This document shows positions 16,349 through 26,577 of a stretch of DNA of 64,000 bases, in pieces (positions within the stretch are counted from its first letter, which is position 1; every line of letters begins with the position of its first letter). Both the position numbers and the translations under genes were made by a program. Under the pieces are notes generated by a model. That model was not told the origin of the DNA and did not search any database. It was given only the letters and a program-made list of their open reading frames with translations. The DNA is taken from assembly GCF_018598555.1 (NCBI RefSeq), contig NZ_JAHEWN010000018.1, positions 1 to 64,000 of the forward strand, given 5' to 3'. This stretch comes from Curtobacterium aurantiacum (GTDB taxonomy: Bacteria > Actinomycetota > Actinomycetes > Actinomycetales > Microbacteriaceae).

Positions 16349-17209
16349 TCACACCCGCAGGAACGCCTCCAGCTCGGCGGTGGTCGGGTACGAGGCCTGT
16401 GCGCCCGGCTTGGTCGCGGCGTACGCCCCGACCCCCACCGCGAACCGAGCGGCGTCGACGAGGGTGTCCCCCGCGGCCAGGCGCAGCGCCACCGCACCCA
16501 TGAAGGCGTCGCCGCAGCCCGTGGTGTCCACCGGATCGACCCGCACGGCGTCGATCGCGACCGGCTCAGAACCGCCGTCGTGCACGACGCAGCCGGCACC
16601 GCCGCGGGTGACGATCGACCGTGCGACGCCGTGGTCACCGAGCGCCACGGCCTCGTGCTCGTTCACCAGCAGCACGTCGGTCAGTTCGAGGAGCTCGGCC
16701 GGCACGGCACCGAACGGCGACAGGTTCGTGAGCACCGTGACCCCGGCGACGTGCGCGGCCCGGGCGGCGGCGAGGACGACGTCGATCGAGACCTCAAGGC
16801 AGAGCCCGAGCACCGCGGCACCCGAGAAGACGTCGGCGGGCACGTCGTCCGGCGTCAGCGTGCCGTTCGCCCCGGCGGAGATCACGATGGTGTTCTCGCC
16901 GGCGGCGTCGACCGTGATCACGGCGGTGCCGGTGGCCACGCCCTCCCGGACGGCGACGTGCGTGGTGTCGACCCCCGCAGCCGCGACGGAGTCGCGGAGC
17001 AGCGCACCGTTCCCGTCGTCGCCGACCGCACCGATCATGCGCACCGTGCCCCCGAGCCTCCCGGCGGCCACCGCCTGGTTGGCGGACTTGCCCCCGGGCA
17101 GGATGGCGAGGTCGGAGCCCTGCAGGGTCTCACCGGGCTGGGGGAAGCGCTCGGTGCGGACCACCAGGTCCGCGTTGAGCGACCCGACGACGACGATGCT
17201 CTCGGTCAA
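16349..17209 (-). CDS. rbsK: Ribokinase (PfkB family)
   Basis: 286 residues; phosphorylates ribose at O-5. PfkB signatures: VVVGSLNADLVVRTERFPQPGETLQG with GGKSANQAVAAGRLGG near the N-terminus, and DTTGCGDAFMGAVALRLAAG near the C-terminus holding the catalytic Asp in the anion hole. It overlaps the MFS gene by four bases. In this operon the upstream nucleoside hydrolase would release ribose, which this enzyme then traps as ribose-5-phosphate, so the set reads as nucleoside salvage. Confidence 0.93.
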   Translation of the reverse strand: MTESIVVVGSLNADLVVRTERFPQPGETLQGSDLAILPGGKSANQAVAAGRLGGTVRMIGAVGDDGNGALLRDSVAAAGVDTTHVAVREGVATGTAVITVDAAGENTIVISAGANGTLTPDDVPADVFSGAAVLGLCLEVSIDVVLAAARAAHVAGVTVLTNLSPFGAVPAELLELTDVLLVNEHEAVALGDHGVARSIVTRGGAGCVVHDGGSEPVAIDAVRVDPVDTTGCGDAFMGAVALRLAAGDTLVDAARFAVGVGAYAATKPGAQASYPTTAELEAFLRV

Positions 17210-18636
17210 CGGACGGTCTCCTTCTGCGGGGCGACGGACGTGGTCTCGGCGCCCTCCGGACGGGGGATGAGGAACGAGATCGCGAGCGCGACGGTCGTGA
17301 TCGCGGCCCCGAGCAGCATGCCACCGGAGTACCCGGCGGTGCCCGCGGAACCGCCGACGCCGAGCGCGATCTGCAGCGCGGGCAGGACGGCGAAGCTGAC
17401 CCCGGCACCGAGGTTGAACGCACCGGCGTTCAGGCCGGGCAGGAACCCGGGGTTCGACTCCGGTGACAGCACGATGCCCAGGCCGTTCAGGATGATGTTC
17501 GCGATGCCGGCGTAGGTGATGCCGATCAGCACGGTCGCGGTGACCAGCACGGGCAGCGAGTGCACGCCGACGAGTGCCATCAGGACGGTCGAGACGATGC
17601 TGCCGATCAGGCCGAAGCGGAGCACGGCGCGGTACCCGATGGTCGGGGCGAGGCGCCCGGCGAAGGGTCCGACGACCCAGCCGACCAGGGCGTACGGGGT
17701 GAGGAACACGAGCGACGCCAGGTCGGGTTCCATCCCGAAGCCGGCGTCACCGTTCTGCGCGAGCGAGGTGACCAGGCCGTTGACGACCGCGAAGACGCCC
17801 GTCATCGTCAGGAACGTCGTCGCCAGGAGCGCCCAGGTCGCCCGGCGCTTCAGGAACCGGGTCTCGACCAGGGGTTCCCGCACCCGCGACTCGACGGCCC
17901 AGAACACCGCGAAGGCGACGAGCGCGACGACGACGCCACCGACCACGAGCACGGGGTTCGCCGCGCCGAGCTTGCCGGCTTCGTTGAACGCCGTGAGCAG
18001 CGCACCGACGCTCACCACGAGGGGCACGACGCCGATCCAGTCCATCCGGGTACCGGCGGAGGGCTTCGACTCGACACCCCAGACGGCGACCAGGAACAGG
18101 GCGATCACGGTGACGACGGCGATGACCCAGAAGATCCCGCGGAAGCCGAAGTTCGTCGCGATCCACCCGCCGGCCAGGGCGTCGACGCCCGCGATGCCGC
18201 CGTTCACCGCGGTCAGCAGGCCGAGCGCTCCGCCGTAGCGCTTCGGGTCGCTGATCTCGTTGCGCAGGACGAGCAGGCAGATCGGGACGACCGGACCGGT
18301 GACGCCCTGGATGATGCGGCCGGCGAACAGCATCGGCACGTTCACCGCGAGCGCGGCGACGATGCTGCCGACGAGCATCACGGCGAGCATGCCGAGCAGC
18401 ACGCGCTTGCGCCCGACGATGTCGGACAGCCGCGGCAGGAACAGCGAGAACAGCGCCGCGAGCGTGAAGTACAGGGTCTGCGACAGGCCGATGGTGGCAT
18501 CGTCCGTGTCGAGCTCGCGCGCCATCGTGACGAGGGCGGGGCTGAGCATGCTCGCGTTCAGCTGGAACGCGATGCACGCGGCGAGGAGCGCGGCGGTGAG
18601 CGCGCCGATCGACTTCTTCGTCGAGGTGGTGGTCAT
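17206..18636 (-). CDS. MFS transporter of the nucleoside/ribose operon
   Basis: 476 residues with 14 predicted transmembrane helices and MFS signatures (LPRLSDIVGRKRVLLG in the 2-3 loop, GRIIQGVTGPVVPICLLVLRNE). Sequence class is close to the DHA2 drug-efflux type, but its position between nucleoside hydrolase (5 bases upstream) and ribokinase (4-base overlap) suggests nucleoside or ribose uptake, or possibly base export. Which of these it does cannot be read from sequence. Confidence 0.88.
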   Translation of the reverse strand: MTTTSTKKSIGALTAALLAACIAFQLNASMLSPALVTMARELDTDDATIGLSQTLYFTLAALFSLFLPRLSDIVGRKRVLLGMLAVMLVGSIVAALAVNVPMLFAGRIIQGVTGPVVPICLLVLRNEISDPKRYGGALGLLTAVNGGIAGVDALAGGWIATNFGFRGIFWVIAVVTVIALFLVAVWGVESKPSAGTRMDWIGVVPLVVSVGALLTAFNEAGKLGAANPVLVVGGVVVALVAFAVFWAVESRVREPLVETRFLKRRATWALLATTFLTMTGVFAVVNGLVTSLAQNGDAGFGMEPDLASLVFLTPYALVGWVVGPFAGRLAPTIGYRAVLRFGLIGSIVSTVLMALVGVHSLPVLVTATVLIGITYAGIANIILNGLGIVLSPESNPGFLPGLNAGAFNLGAGVSFAVLPALQIALGVGGSAGTAGYSGGMLLGAAITTVALAISFLIPRPEGAETTSVAPQKETVR

Positions 18637-18641
18637 GGGGT

Positions 18642-19673
18642 TCAGTGCTCCGGGGTCGTGGTGATGCCGGCTTCGACGGCGTCGGCGGCGGCACGCGGGG
18701 TCCAGCCGGTGTCGGCCGTCTCGCCGATGCGCTCGAGGGCGTCGACGACGAGGTCCCAGAACCGGCCGTGGTCGAGCTCCATCGCGGCGCTCGTGCGGCA
18801 GTCCTCGGGCGCGGGGGCGCGGAAGTCGGCGACGGTCATGCCGAGGGTCAGGGCGCCCTGGGTCTCGACGCGGATCGGGACCTTCACGGCACGGACGATC
18901 GTGGGGTCGATGACGTAGGCGACGGCACAGGGGTCGTGGACCGGCGGGGCGTCGAAGCCCTGGGCGTCCTTGTAGGTCTGGCCGAAGAAGTCGAGCAGCT
19001 CACCGACGAACGCGGCGGGGGCGGTGCCGACGCCGGCGATGCGCGCGGCGACCTCGGGGGTGGCGAGGGCCTGGTGCGTCAGGTCGAGGCCGACCATCAC
19101 GACGTCCCAGCCGGCCTCGAACACGATGGCCGCGGCCTCGGGGTCGATGACGATGTTGAACTCGGCGACCGGGCTCCAGTTGCCGACGTGCACGCCGCCG
19201 CCCATGAGCACGACCTGCTTGACGCGCTCGACGATGCGGGGCTCCTTGCGGGCGGCGAGGGCGATGTTGGTCAGGCCGCCGGTCGGCACGAGGGTGACCG
19301 TGCCGGGCTCGTGGGCCATCACGGTGTCGATGATCAGGTCGACGGCGTGGCGCTCGTCGAGCTCGAACGACGGCTCGGGGAGCATCGGCCCGTCGAGGCC
19401 GCTCTCGCCGTGGATGTCCGGTGCCACCTCGATCTGGCGCAGCAGCGGGCGGGCGGCTCCGGCGGCGAACGGCACCCCGGTGATGCCGGCGATGCGGGCG
19501 ACGGCCAGGGCGTTGCGGGTGACCTTCGGCAGCGTCTGGTTGCCGACGACGGTGGTCACGGCGAGCAGGTCGATCGCCGGGCTGCCGTGGGCGAGCAGGA
19601 GCGCCACGGCGTCGTCGTGGCCGGGGTCGCAGTCGAGGATGATCTTCGCGGCGGGCTGGGTCGCATCGGGCAC
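18642..19673 (-). CDS. Inosine-uridine-preferring nucleoside hydrolase
   Basis: 343 residues. The hallmark N-terminal Asp cluster is clear: KIILDCDPGHDDAVALLLAH; the second is VTLVPTGGLTNIALAARKEP, and the C-terminal VHDPCAVAYVIDP carries the calcium/substrate Asp and His. It hydrolyses ribonucleosides to base plus ribose. First gene of the three-gene salvage operon; the promoter region upstream carries two LacI-type operators. Confidence 0.94.
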   Translation of the reverse strand: MPDATQPAAKIILDCDPGHDDAVALLLAHGSPAIDLLAVTTVVGNQTLPKVTRNALAVARIAGITGVPFAAGAARPLLRQIEVAPDIHGESGLDGPMLPEPSFELDERHAVDLIIDTVMAHEPGTVTLVPTGGLTNIALAARKEPRIVERVKQVVLMGGGVHVGNWSPVAEFNIVIDPEAAAIVFEAGWDVVMVGLDLTHQALATPEVAARIAGVGTAPAAFVGELLDFFGQTYKDAQGFDAPPVHDPCAVAYVIDPTIVRAVKVPIRVETQGALTLGMTVADFRAPAPEDCRTSAAMELDHGRFWDLVVDALERIGETADTGWTPRAAADAVEAGITTTPEH

Positions 19674-19762
19674 GCTGGGCGCTCCACTTCTTCGGGGAAT
19701 CGAGGTGAGTGCTCGACGTGGTGGGGATCCGCACCCCCGACAGAACGTCGGGCAGGCGGCGC

Positions 19763-19776
19763 GTCAAGCGTTTGAC
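19763..19776. promoter_or_regulatory. LacI-family operator 1
   Basis: GTCAAGCGTTTGAC, 14 bp and one base away from a perfect palindrome, with the central CG typical of LacI-family sites. It lies between the nucleoside hydrolase start (19673) and lacI-type gene (19837). Confidence 0.75.
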
Positions 19777-19786
19777 ATCGAAACAC

Positions 19787-19800
19787 GTCAAACGTTTGAC
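19787..19800. promoter_or_regulatory. LacI-family operator 2
   Basis: GTCAAACGTTTGAC, a perfect 14-bp palindrome whose centre is exactly 24 bp from operator 1. It ends 37 bases before the regulator start and probably serves autoregulation. Confidence 0.8.
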
Positions 19801-19836
19801 GTCAAGTTCCGGCGGTGCGCTCGCTAGCATCGACGG

Positions 19837-20835
19837 GTGCCCTCCCCCGCCACCCCGAGCCGTCGCGTGACCGCTGCGATGGTGGCGGAGCGAGCGGGCA
19901 CGAGCATCGCCACGGTCTCCCTCGTCGTGAACGGCAAGGACCGCGGACGGGTCTCCGGGCCGATCGCCACCCGGGTGCGCGACGCCGTGGACGAGCTCGG
20001 CTACGTCGTCGACCACGCGGCGAGCGCACTGGCGCGGGGCAGCGGCGACCTCGTCGTGTTCATCGCCCCCGACCTGTCGAACCCGTTCTTCGCCGAGGTC
20101 ATCCGCGGTGTCCGCGACACCCTCGGCGACCGCTTCCAGCTCGTGCTCTCCGTCACCGAGCGGGGCGCACAGCCCGTCGCAGCCGACGTCCGGCGGTTCG
20201 AGCGACTGCGGCCAGCCGGCATCCTGGTCGACGCCCCCGCCGCCGGGGAGTCGATGTCGGCGAGCGTCCCCGTGGTGCTGCTCGACGCCCCCGGCGGACC
20301 CGACGCCGTCAACTACGACCTCTCGACCGGCGTCCATGACCTCGTCGCGCACCTGCACGACCGGGGGCACCGGCACGTGGGCTACCTCGACGGCACCTCG
20401 CGGGCGACGACCTTCGGTGTGCGGCGGGAGCTGTTCGAGCAGGCCTGCGCCGCCGTCGGCATCACCGTCTCCGAGGTCACCGCCCGCGCCGACCTGACCG
20501 TGGACGCCGCAGCTTCGGCCACCGAGCACGTCATCGAGGCCTGGCAGGACGACGACGTCACCGCCGTCGTCGCGGCCGCGGACACCCTGGCCTACGGAGT
20601 CCTGCGGGTCGCCGGTTCGCTCGGCATCGCCGTCCCCGGCGCACTCGCGGTCGCGGGCTTCGACGACCTGCCGTCGTCGTCGGTCACCGCGCCGGCCCTG
20701 ACGAGCGTGGCGCTGCCCGGCGCCGACCTCGGCCGGGCTGCAGCACTGCGGCTCCTCGCGACGCTCGACGGCACGGCCGCCGAGCCCGCGGCGCTCCCCA
20801 CGCGGCTGGTGCCGCGCGCGAGCACCGGCGCGTAG
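19837..20835 (+). CDS. LacI-family transcriptional regulator
   Basis: 332 residues from GTG 19837. N-terminal HTH (about 10-60): RRVTAAMVAERAGTSIATVSLVVNGKDRGRVS, then the hinge helix (DHAASALARGSGDL) and a periplasmic-binding-like effector domain (VVFIAPDLSNPFFAEVIRGV, VAGFDDLPSSSVTAPALTSVALPG). It diverges from the nucleoside hydrolase operon over two matching operators, so it very probably represses that operon and itself, with a nucleoside or ribose as inducer. Confidence 0.92.
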   Translation: MPSPATPSRRVTAAMVAERAGTSIATVSLVVNGKDRGRVSGPIATRVRDAVDELGYVVDHAASALARGSGDLVVFIAPDLSNPFFAEVIRGVRDTLGDRFQLVLSVTERGAQPVAADVRRFERLRPAGILVDAPAAGESMSASVPVVLLDAPGGPDAVNYDLSTGVHDLVAHLHDRGHRHVGYLDGTSRATTFGVRRELFEQACAAVGITVSEVTARADLTVDAAASATEHVIEAWQDDDVTAVVAAADTLAYGVLRVAGSLGIAVPGALAVAGFDDLPSSSVTAPALTSVALPGADLGRAAALRLLATLDGTAAEPAALPTRLVPRASTGA

Positions 20836-20859
20836 CGCCGGGTCACCGCGACCTCACGC

Positions 20860-20907
20860 GCTCAGCGACAGCTCACGCGCGCTGAAACGCGTGAGGTGTC
20901 GCTCAGC
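20860..20907. repeat. Family D intergenic palindrome, copy D1
   Basis: Arms GCTCAGCGACAGCTCACGCG (20860-20879) and 20888-20907 pair at 18 of 20 positions with an 8-base loop; the right side continues into CACGAAACG. It lies between convergent genes. The shared GCTGAGCGACA/TTTCG elements recur at 31204-31265. Confidence 0.6.
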
Positions 20908-20947
20908 ACGAAACGCCGGCCGCGGCAGTGAGCGCGACCGAACGACG

Positions 20948-20987
20948 GACGGGAGGCGCGGCACCAGCTGGCACCGCGCCTCCCGTC
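20948..20987. repeat. Family A intergenic palindrome, copy A1
   Basis: GACGGGAGGCGCGG at the left and its complement CCGCGCCTCCCGTC at the right around CCAGCTGG. It sits between the convergent lacI-type and MFS genes, where it could end transcription from both sides. Other copies: 25949, 45006, 48482, 52865. Confidence 0.75.
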
Positions 20988-21027
20988 AGCACGCCGTCGT
21001 GTCCGCAACGCGCCCCGCGATCCGCCG

Positions 21028-21051
21028 GACGCCGCCAGATCCGGCGGCGTC
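21028..21051 (-). terminator. Terminator-like hairpin of the MFS gene
   Basis: 9-bp perfect stem GACGCCGCC (21028-21036) with 21043-21051 and a 6-base loop, four bases after the MFS stop. No U tract. Confidence 0.5.
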
Positions 21052-21055
21052 TCGC

Positions 21056-23379
<2,324 letters not shown>

Positions 23380-23388
23380 CGAGCAAGA

Positions 23389-23415
23389 ATTGCACTCTCC
23401 TGCCGAAAGTGCAAT
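23389..23415. promoter_or_regulatory. Operator of the TetR-MFS operon
   Basis: ATTGCACT (23389-23396) and AGTGCAAT (23408-23415), perfect 8-bp arms with an 11-base spacer, nine bases upstream of the regulator start. AT-rich arms stand out locally. Confidence 0.7.
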
Positions 23416-23428
23416 CCGGCCGACAGCC

Positions 23429-23929
23429 CTAGAGCGCCTTCTCGAAGCAGAACGACCACGGCATGGTCGCGACGTAGGGCTCGTAGACGTCGATCTGGTC
23501 CCAGCCGGTCTTGCGGTAGAGCGCCACGGCGTCGGGCTGCTTGTCGCCGGTCTGCAGGATGAGCCGCGGGGCGCCGAGTTCGCGACCGACGCGCTCGCAC
23601 TCGTCGAGCAGCGCGGTGGCCACCCCCTTGCCACGCGCCGAGTCCAGCACGATGAGGCGCTTCAGCTCGACGTCGTCACCGAGGCGTCGGACCGCGATGT
23701 GCCCGACCGGCTCGCCGGACTCGTCGAGGGCCAGGATCGACGTGACGACGGTCGACGGGTCGACGCTCAGCGCACGGCCCCGCTCGGCGGTGACCGCCGG
23801 GTCCTCACCGGCGTTCGCCGACCCGTAGCGTTCGTGCATCTCGTCGTCCATGCGGGCGCGGAGCACCACGCTGCGAGGGTCGTCCCAGGACACGCGTTCG
23901 ATCGTGATCACGAACGTCGATCCTGGCAC
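23429..23929 (-). CDS. GNAT-family N-acetyltransferase
   Basis: 166 residues. The acetyl-CoA site motif A is readable: VELKRLIVLDSARGKGVATALLDECERVGRELG, followed by LILQTGDKQPDAVALYRKTGW (motif B). Residue pattern and length match small GNATs that acetylate amino acids, antibiotics or proteins; no substrate can be inferred. It lies downstream of the HAD gene with a minisatellite in between. Confidence 0.88.
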   Translation of the reverse strand: MPGSTFVITIERVSWDDPRSVVLRARMDDEMHERYGSANAGEDPAVTAERGRALSVDPSTVVTSILALDESGEPVGHIAVRRLGDDVELKRLIVLDSARGKGVATALLDECERVGRELGAPRLILQTGDKQPDAVALYRKTGWDQIDVYEPYVATMPWSFCFEKAL

Positions 23930-23974
23930 GGGCGACCGACGTCGCGGAAACCGAGGCGACCGTCAGACGGTGAC

Positions 23975-24063
23975 CGGCGTCGCCCGTCGGGCGCGACGGC
24001 GCCGCCCGTCGGGCGCGACCGGCGCCGCCCGTCAGGCGCGACCGGCGCCGCCCGTCAGGCGCG
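23975..24063. repeat. 22-23 bp minisatellite, four copies
   Basis: Four tandem units of CGGCGCCGCCCGTC then RGGCGCGA: 23975-23996, 23997-24018, 24019-24041, 24042-24063. Units 1-2 read GTCGGGC and 3-4 GTCAGGC. The last unit contains the stop codon of the HAD gene and the array fills most of the gap to the GNAT gene. Confidence 0.8.
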
Positions 24064-24744
24064 CCGACCGAGCGCCGCGATCGGGCCCTCGCCGGCGCGG
24101 AAGGCGGCGAGCAGCGCGGCAGCGTCGTCGTACACCTCGGCCGCCCCGGCACCGCGGAGCTCGTCGCCGCCGATCCCGCCGGTCATCACGCCGACGCAGG
24201 TCACGCCGACCTTGCCGGCCGACTCGACGTCCCACATGGCGTCGCCGACCATCACGGCGTCGTCGGCAGAGACGCCGGCCTTCTCGAGCGCGACCCGGAT
24301 GATGCCGGGGTCCGGCTTCGCCTGCTCGACGTCCTCGGAGCTCGTCTCGGCAGTGACCCACTCCCCCGCGTCGAGCAGTTCGCGCAGGCGGGCGAGTTCG
24401 TGCTCGGGGGCGCTGGTCGCCAGCACCACGGCGTGCCCGGCCTCGGCGACGGCCTGCAGGAGCTCGCGTGCTCCGGGGAGCAGTCGGAGCCGTGGCATCT
24501 GCTCGGCGTAGTAGGCGGTGTGGAACTGCTTCGCGGTGTCGCGGGTCTCCTGGGACGCGTCCGGCAACAGCGTCTCGAGCAGCTTCGCCGAGTCCATGCC
24601 GATCGCGCGGTGGATCCGCCAGGCGTCGACGGACCCGCCGGCCGCCTGGATCGCTCGCCACCACGCGTCGATGTGGGCGTAGTTCGAGTCGGCGAGGGTG
24701 CCGTCGATGTCGAAGAGGACTGCTGTCATGGGTGCGTCGGCCAT
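24055..24744 (-). CDS. HAD-superfamily hydrolase
   Basis: 229 residues. HAD motif 1 VLFDIDGTLADSN with both Asp, helical cap with DAWWRAIQAAGG, motif 2 LATSAPEHE, motif 3 Lys in AKPDPGIIRVALEKAG and motif 4 VMVGDAMWDVESA: complete. Related to phosphoglycolate and other small-phosphosugar phosphatases. The C-terminal residues are encoded by the first unit of a tandem repeat, so its end may vary between strains. Confidence 0.9.
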   Translation of the reverse strand: MADAPMTAVLFDIDGTLADSNYAHIDAWWRAIQAAGGSVDAWRIHRAIGMDSAKLLETLLPDASQETRDTAKQFHTAYYAEQMPRLRLLPGARELLQAVAEAGHAVVLATSAPEHELARLRELLDAGEWVTAETSSEDVEQAKPDPGIIRVALEKAGVSADDAVMVGDAMWDVESAGKVGVTCVGVMTGGIGGDELRGAGAAEVYDDAAALLAAFRAGEGPIAALGRRA

Positions 24745-24759
24745 CCGTCCATGGTCCTC

Positions 24760-24780
24760 GGGAGGCCCGGGTCGCCTCCC
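24760..24780 (-). terminator. Terminator-like hairpin after the metallo-beta-lactamase gene
   Basis: GGGAGGC (24760-24766) pairs with GCCTCCC (24774-24780). It is 20 bases beyond the stop at 24800 and resembles a shortened family A element. Confidence 0.4.
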
Positions 24781-24799
24781 AGGGGCAGCCCTGCCTCCG

Positions 24800-25441
24800 T
24801 CAGACGGTGATCGTCTCCCCCGCCGGCAGGATCAGGACGGGCACCGGCCCGAGACCGTCCGGGCCGAGGAAGCGCGCGGCGGACTGCTGGCCGAGTTCAC
24901 TCAGCATCGCCTCGTGGATCTGCACCGCCCGCTCCGGTGCCACGGCCCGGACGTAGTCGACGGCCTGGGCGGTGTTCGTCCACGGGCCGCTCGTCGGCAG
25001 GAGCAGGGTCGACACCGGCACGCCGGGCTCGAGGTACGCGTCGCCCGGGTGGAACACCGTGTCGTCCACCAGGTAGCCGACGTTCGAGGTGGACGGGATG
25101 TCGGGGTGGATGACGGCGTGCTGCTCGCCGAAGACCCGGACGGAGAACGGCCCGACCGTGACCGTGTCGCCAGCGCGCACCGCCACGACCCGGCCGTGGT
25201 GTTCACCGAGCTGCTCGACGATGGTCTCCGGACCGCGGACGACGAGGTCCGGGTTCGCGGCGAGCCCCGCACGCAGGGCGTCGATGTCGAAGTGGTCGGG
25301 GTGGTCGTGCGTGACGAGGACGCCCGCTGCTCCGCGGACGAGGTCGACGGCCTCGGGCGTGAACACGCCGGGGTCGATGACGAGGGTGACGCCGTCCTGC
25401 TCGAGGACGACGGTGGCGTGGTTGTACTTCGTCAACTCCAT
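24800..25441 (-). CDS. Metallo-beta-lactamase-fold hydrolase
   Basis: 213 residues from ATG 25441. The metal motif THDHPDHFD, the bridging Asp (FHPGDAY) and later His (VQIHEAML) are present. The short fold without extra domains is the UlaG/YtnP-like class acting on lactones or phosphoesters. A perfect 15-bp palindrome lies 12 bases upstream of the start and the MarR gene just beyond, so MarR control is likely. Confidence 0.87.
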   Translation of the reverse strand: MELTKYNHATVVLEQDGVTLVIDPGVFTPEAVDLVRGAAGVLVTHDHPDHFDIDALRAGLAANPDLVVRGPETIVEQLGEHHGRVVAVRAGDTVTVGPFSVRVFGEQHAVIHPDIPSTSNVGYLVDDTVFHPGDAYLEPGVPVSTLLLPTSGPWTNTAQAVDYVRAVAPERAVQIHEAMLSELGQQSAARFLGPDGLGPVPVLILPAGETITV

Positions 25442-25452
25442 GCGCACAACTG

Positions 25453-25467
25453 TACAACACTGTTGTA
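25453..25467. promoter_or_regulatory. MarR-type operator upstream of the hydrolase gene
   Basis: TACAACACTGTTGTA, a perfect palindrome (7+1+7), overlapping the translation start region of the metallo-beta-lactamase-fold gene. AT-rich and typical of MarR sites; the MarR gene is 33 bases upstream. Confidence 0.7.
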
Positions 25468-25499
25468 GAAGCAACGCCGGCCGGGAGGTGAGGAGCCGC

Positions 25500-25925
25500 T
25501 CAGTCGGCCCGGCGCGCGACCCGTTCGAACAGCTCCGGCAGGCGGCGGAGCAGCGCGCGTTCCTCGGCGTCGGTCTCCTCGCGGATCGCTGCGGCCAGCC
25601 AGTCCGTCCGGGCGTCCATGTCCCGCTGCAGGGCGGCCCGGCCCGTATCCGTGATGCCGATGACCGATGCCCGTCGGTCGGTGTCGGACGCCGTCCGGTC
25701 GACGTACCCGAGGTCGGCCAGCTCGCCGACGGTCCGTGACTGACCCTGGTGCTTCACGCCGCGGCGACGCGCCAGTTCCGCGATCGTCATCGGCCCCTCG
25801 CGGTGCAGGAACCCGAGGGTGGTGGTGTGCGTGGCCGGCAGCGCGTCCGCCTCGCGCCGAGCGGCGCGCACGACGCGTCCGATGGACTGCCGCAGCTCGG
25901 CGGCGAGCTCGTCGATCGGGTCCAT
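25500..25925 (-). CDS. MarR-family transcriptional regulator
   Basis: 141 residues. Winged helix: TTTLGFLHREGPMTIAELARRRGVKHQGQSRTVGELADLGYVDRTASDTDRRASVIGITDTGRAAL, with the DxRR wing. Flanking helices for dimerisation are present. The start at 25925 (MDPIDELAAELRQ) is the usual MarR N-terminus; a longer frame upstream crosses a repeat. It is directly upstream of the hydrolase gene whose start region carries a perfect palindrome. Confidence 0.9.
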   Translation of the reverse strand: MDPIDELAAELRQSIGRVVRAARREADALPATHTTTLGFLHREGPMTIAELARRRGVKHQGQSRTVGELADLGYVDRTASDTDRRASVIGITDTGRAALQRDMDARTDWLAAAIREETDAEERALLRRLPELFERVARRAD

Positions 25926-25948
25926 TCCCGGAACGCTACCGCCTGACG

Positions 25949-25988
25949 GACGGGAGGCCCGTGGCGACGTCGCCACGGGCCTCCCGTC
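25949..25988. repeat. Family A intergenic palindrome, copy A2
   Basis: GACGGGAGGCCCGTGGCGAC and its complement meet at the centre without a loop, 20-bp arms. It lies between two minus-strand genes, downstream of the DUF3618 gene (stop 26005). Confidence 0.8.
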
Positions 25989-26004
25989 CATCGTGTGGTC
26001 CCGC

Positions 26005-26577
26005 TCAGCTGCTGCGGACGTCGTCCGCCGCACCCTGCGCGTTGTCCTTGACGTCGGACGCGGCCCCCTGCGCCTCGCCCTTGACCGTCTGCGCGGCGTC
26101 CTGCGCGGTCCCCTTGAGGTCCTGCGCGTGCTCCTTCGCCACGTCGCCGAGCTGCGAACCGACGTCCTTCGCCTGCTCCTTGACCTCGTCGACGAGCGGT
26201 GCTGCCTTGTCCTTCAGCTCACCGGCGAGTTCTTCTTCCTTGTCGGTGGTCGGCAGGAGCGACGACACGAGCCAGCCGGCGCCGAACGCGATGAGGCCGA
26301 CGGCGAGGGGGTTGCCCTTCGCCTTCTCGACACCCTTCTGCGCGACGTCCTTCGCCTGGCCGGTCGCACCGGAGGCGGAACCGGAGGCGCTCGAGCGAGC
26401 CGACTGGGCTGCACCCATCACGGACTCGCGGACGTCCTGGAACCGGCCCTTCACCTTCTCGCTCTGGCGGTGGGCGATGGACGACGGGCTGACCTTGTCG
26501 GCGAGGGCGTCGACGTCGGAGCCGAGTTCGCCGCGGGTGCGCTCGATGTCGGCGCGGATCTCGTCTGGGGTGCTCAT
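26005..26577 (-). CDS. DUF3618 domain protein, LEA-like tail
   Basis: 190 residues. DUF3618 signature at the N-terminus: MSTPDEIRADIERTRGELG, DVDALADKVSPSSIAHRQ. A transmembrane helix (about 105-122, NPLAVGLIAFGAGWLVSSLLP) follows and the rest is an Ala/Lys/Asp-rich amphipathic repeat region (AKDVGSQLGDVAKEHAQDLKGTAQDAAQ) like LEA or YtxH proteins. It overlaps the upstream gene by four bases. Such operons are linked to envelope or general stress in actinobacteria; function is unproven. Confidence 0.85.
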   Translation of the reverse strand: MSTPDEIRADIERTRGELGSDVDALADKVSPSSIAHRQSEKVKGRFQDVRESVMGAAQSARSSASGSASGATGQAKDVAQKGVEKAKGNPLAVGLIAFGAGWLVSSLLPTTDKEEELAGELKDKAAPLVDEVKEQAKDVGSQLGDVAKEHAQDLKGTAQDAAQTVKGEAQGAASDVKDNAQGAADDVRSS

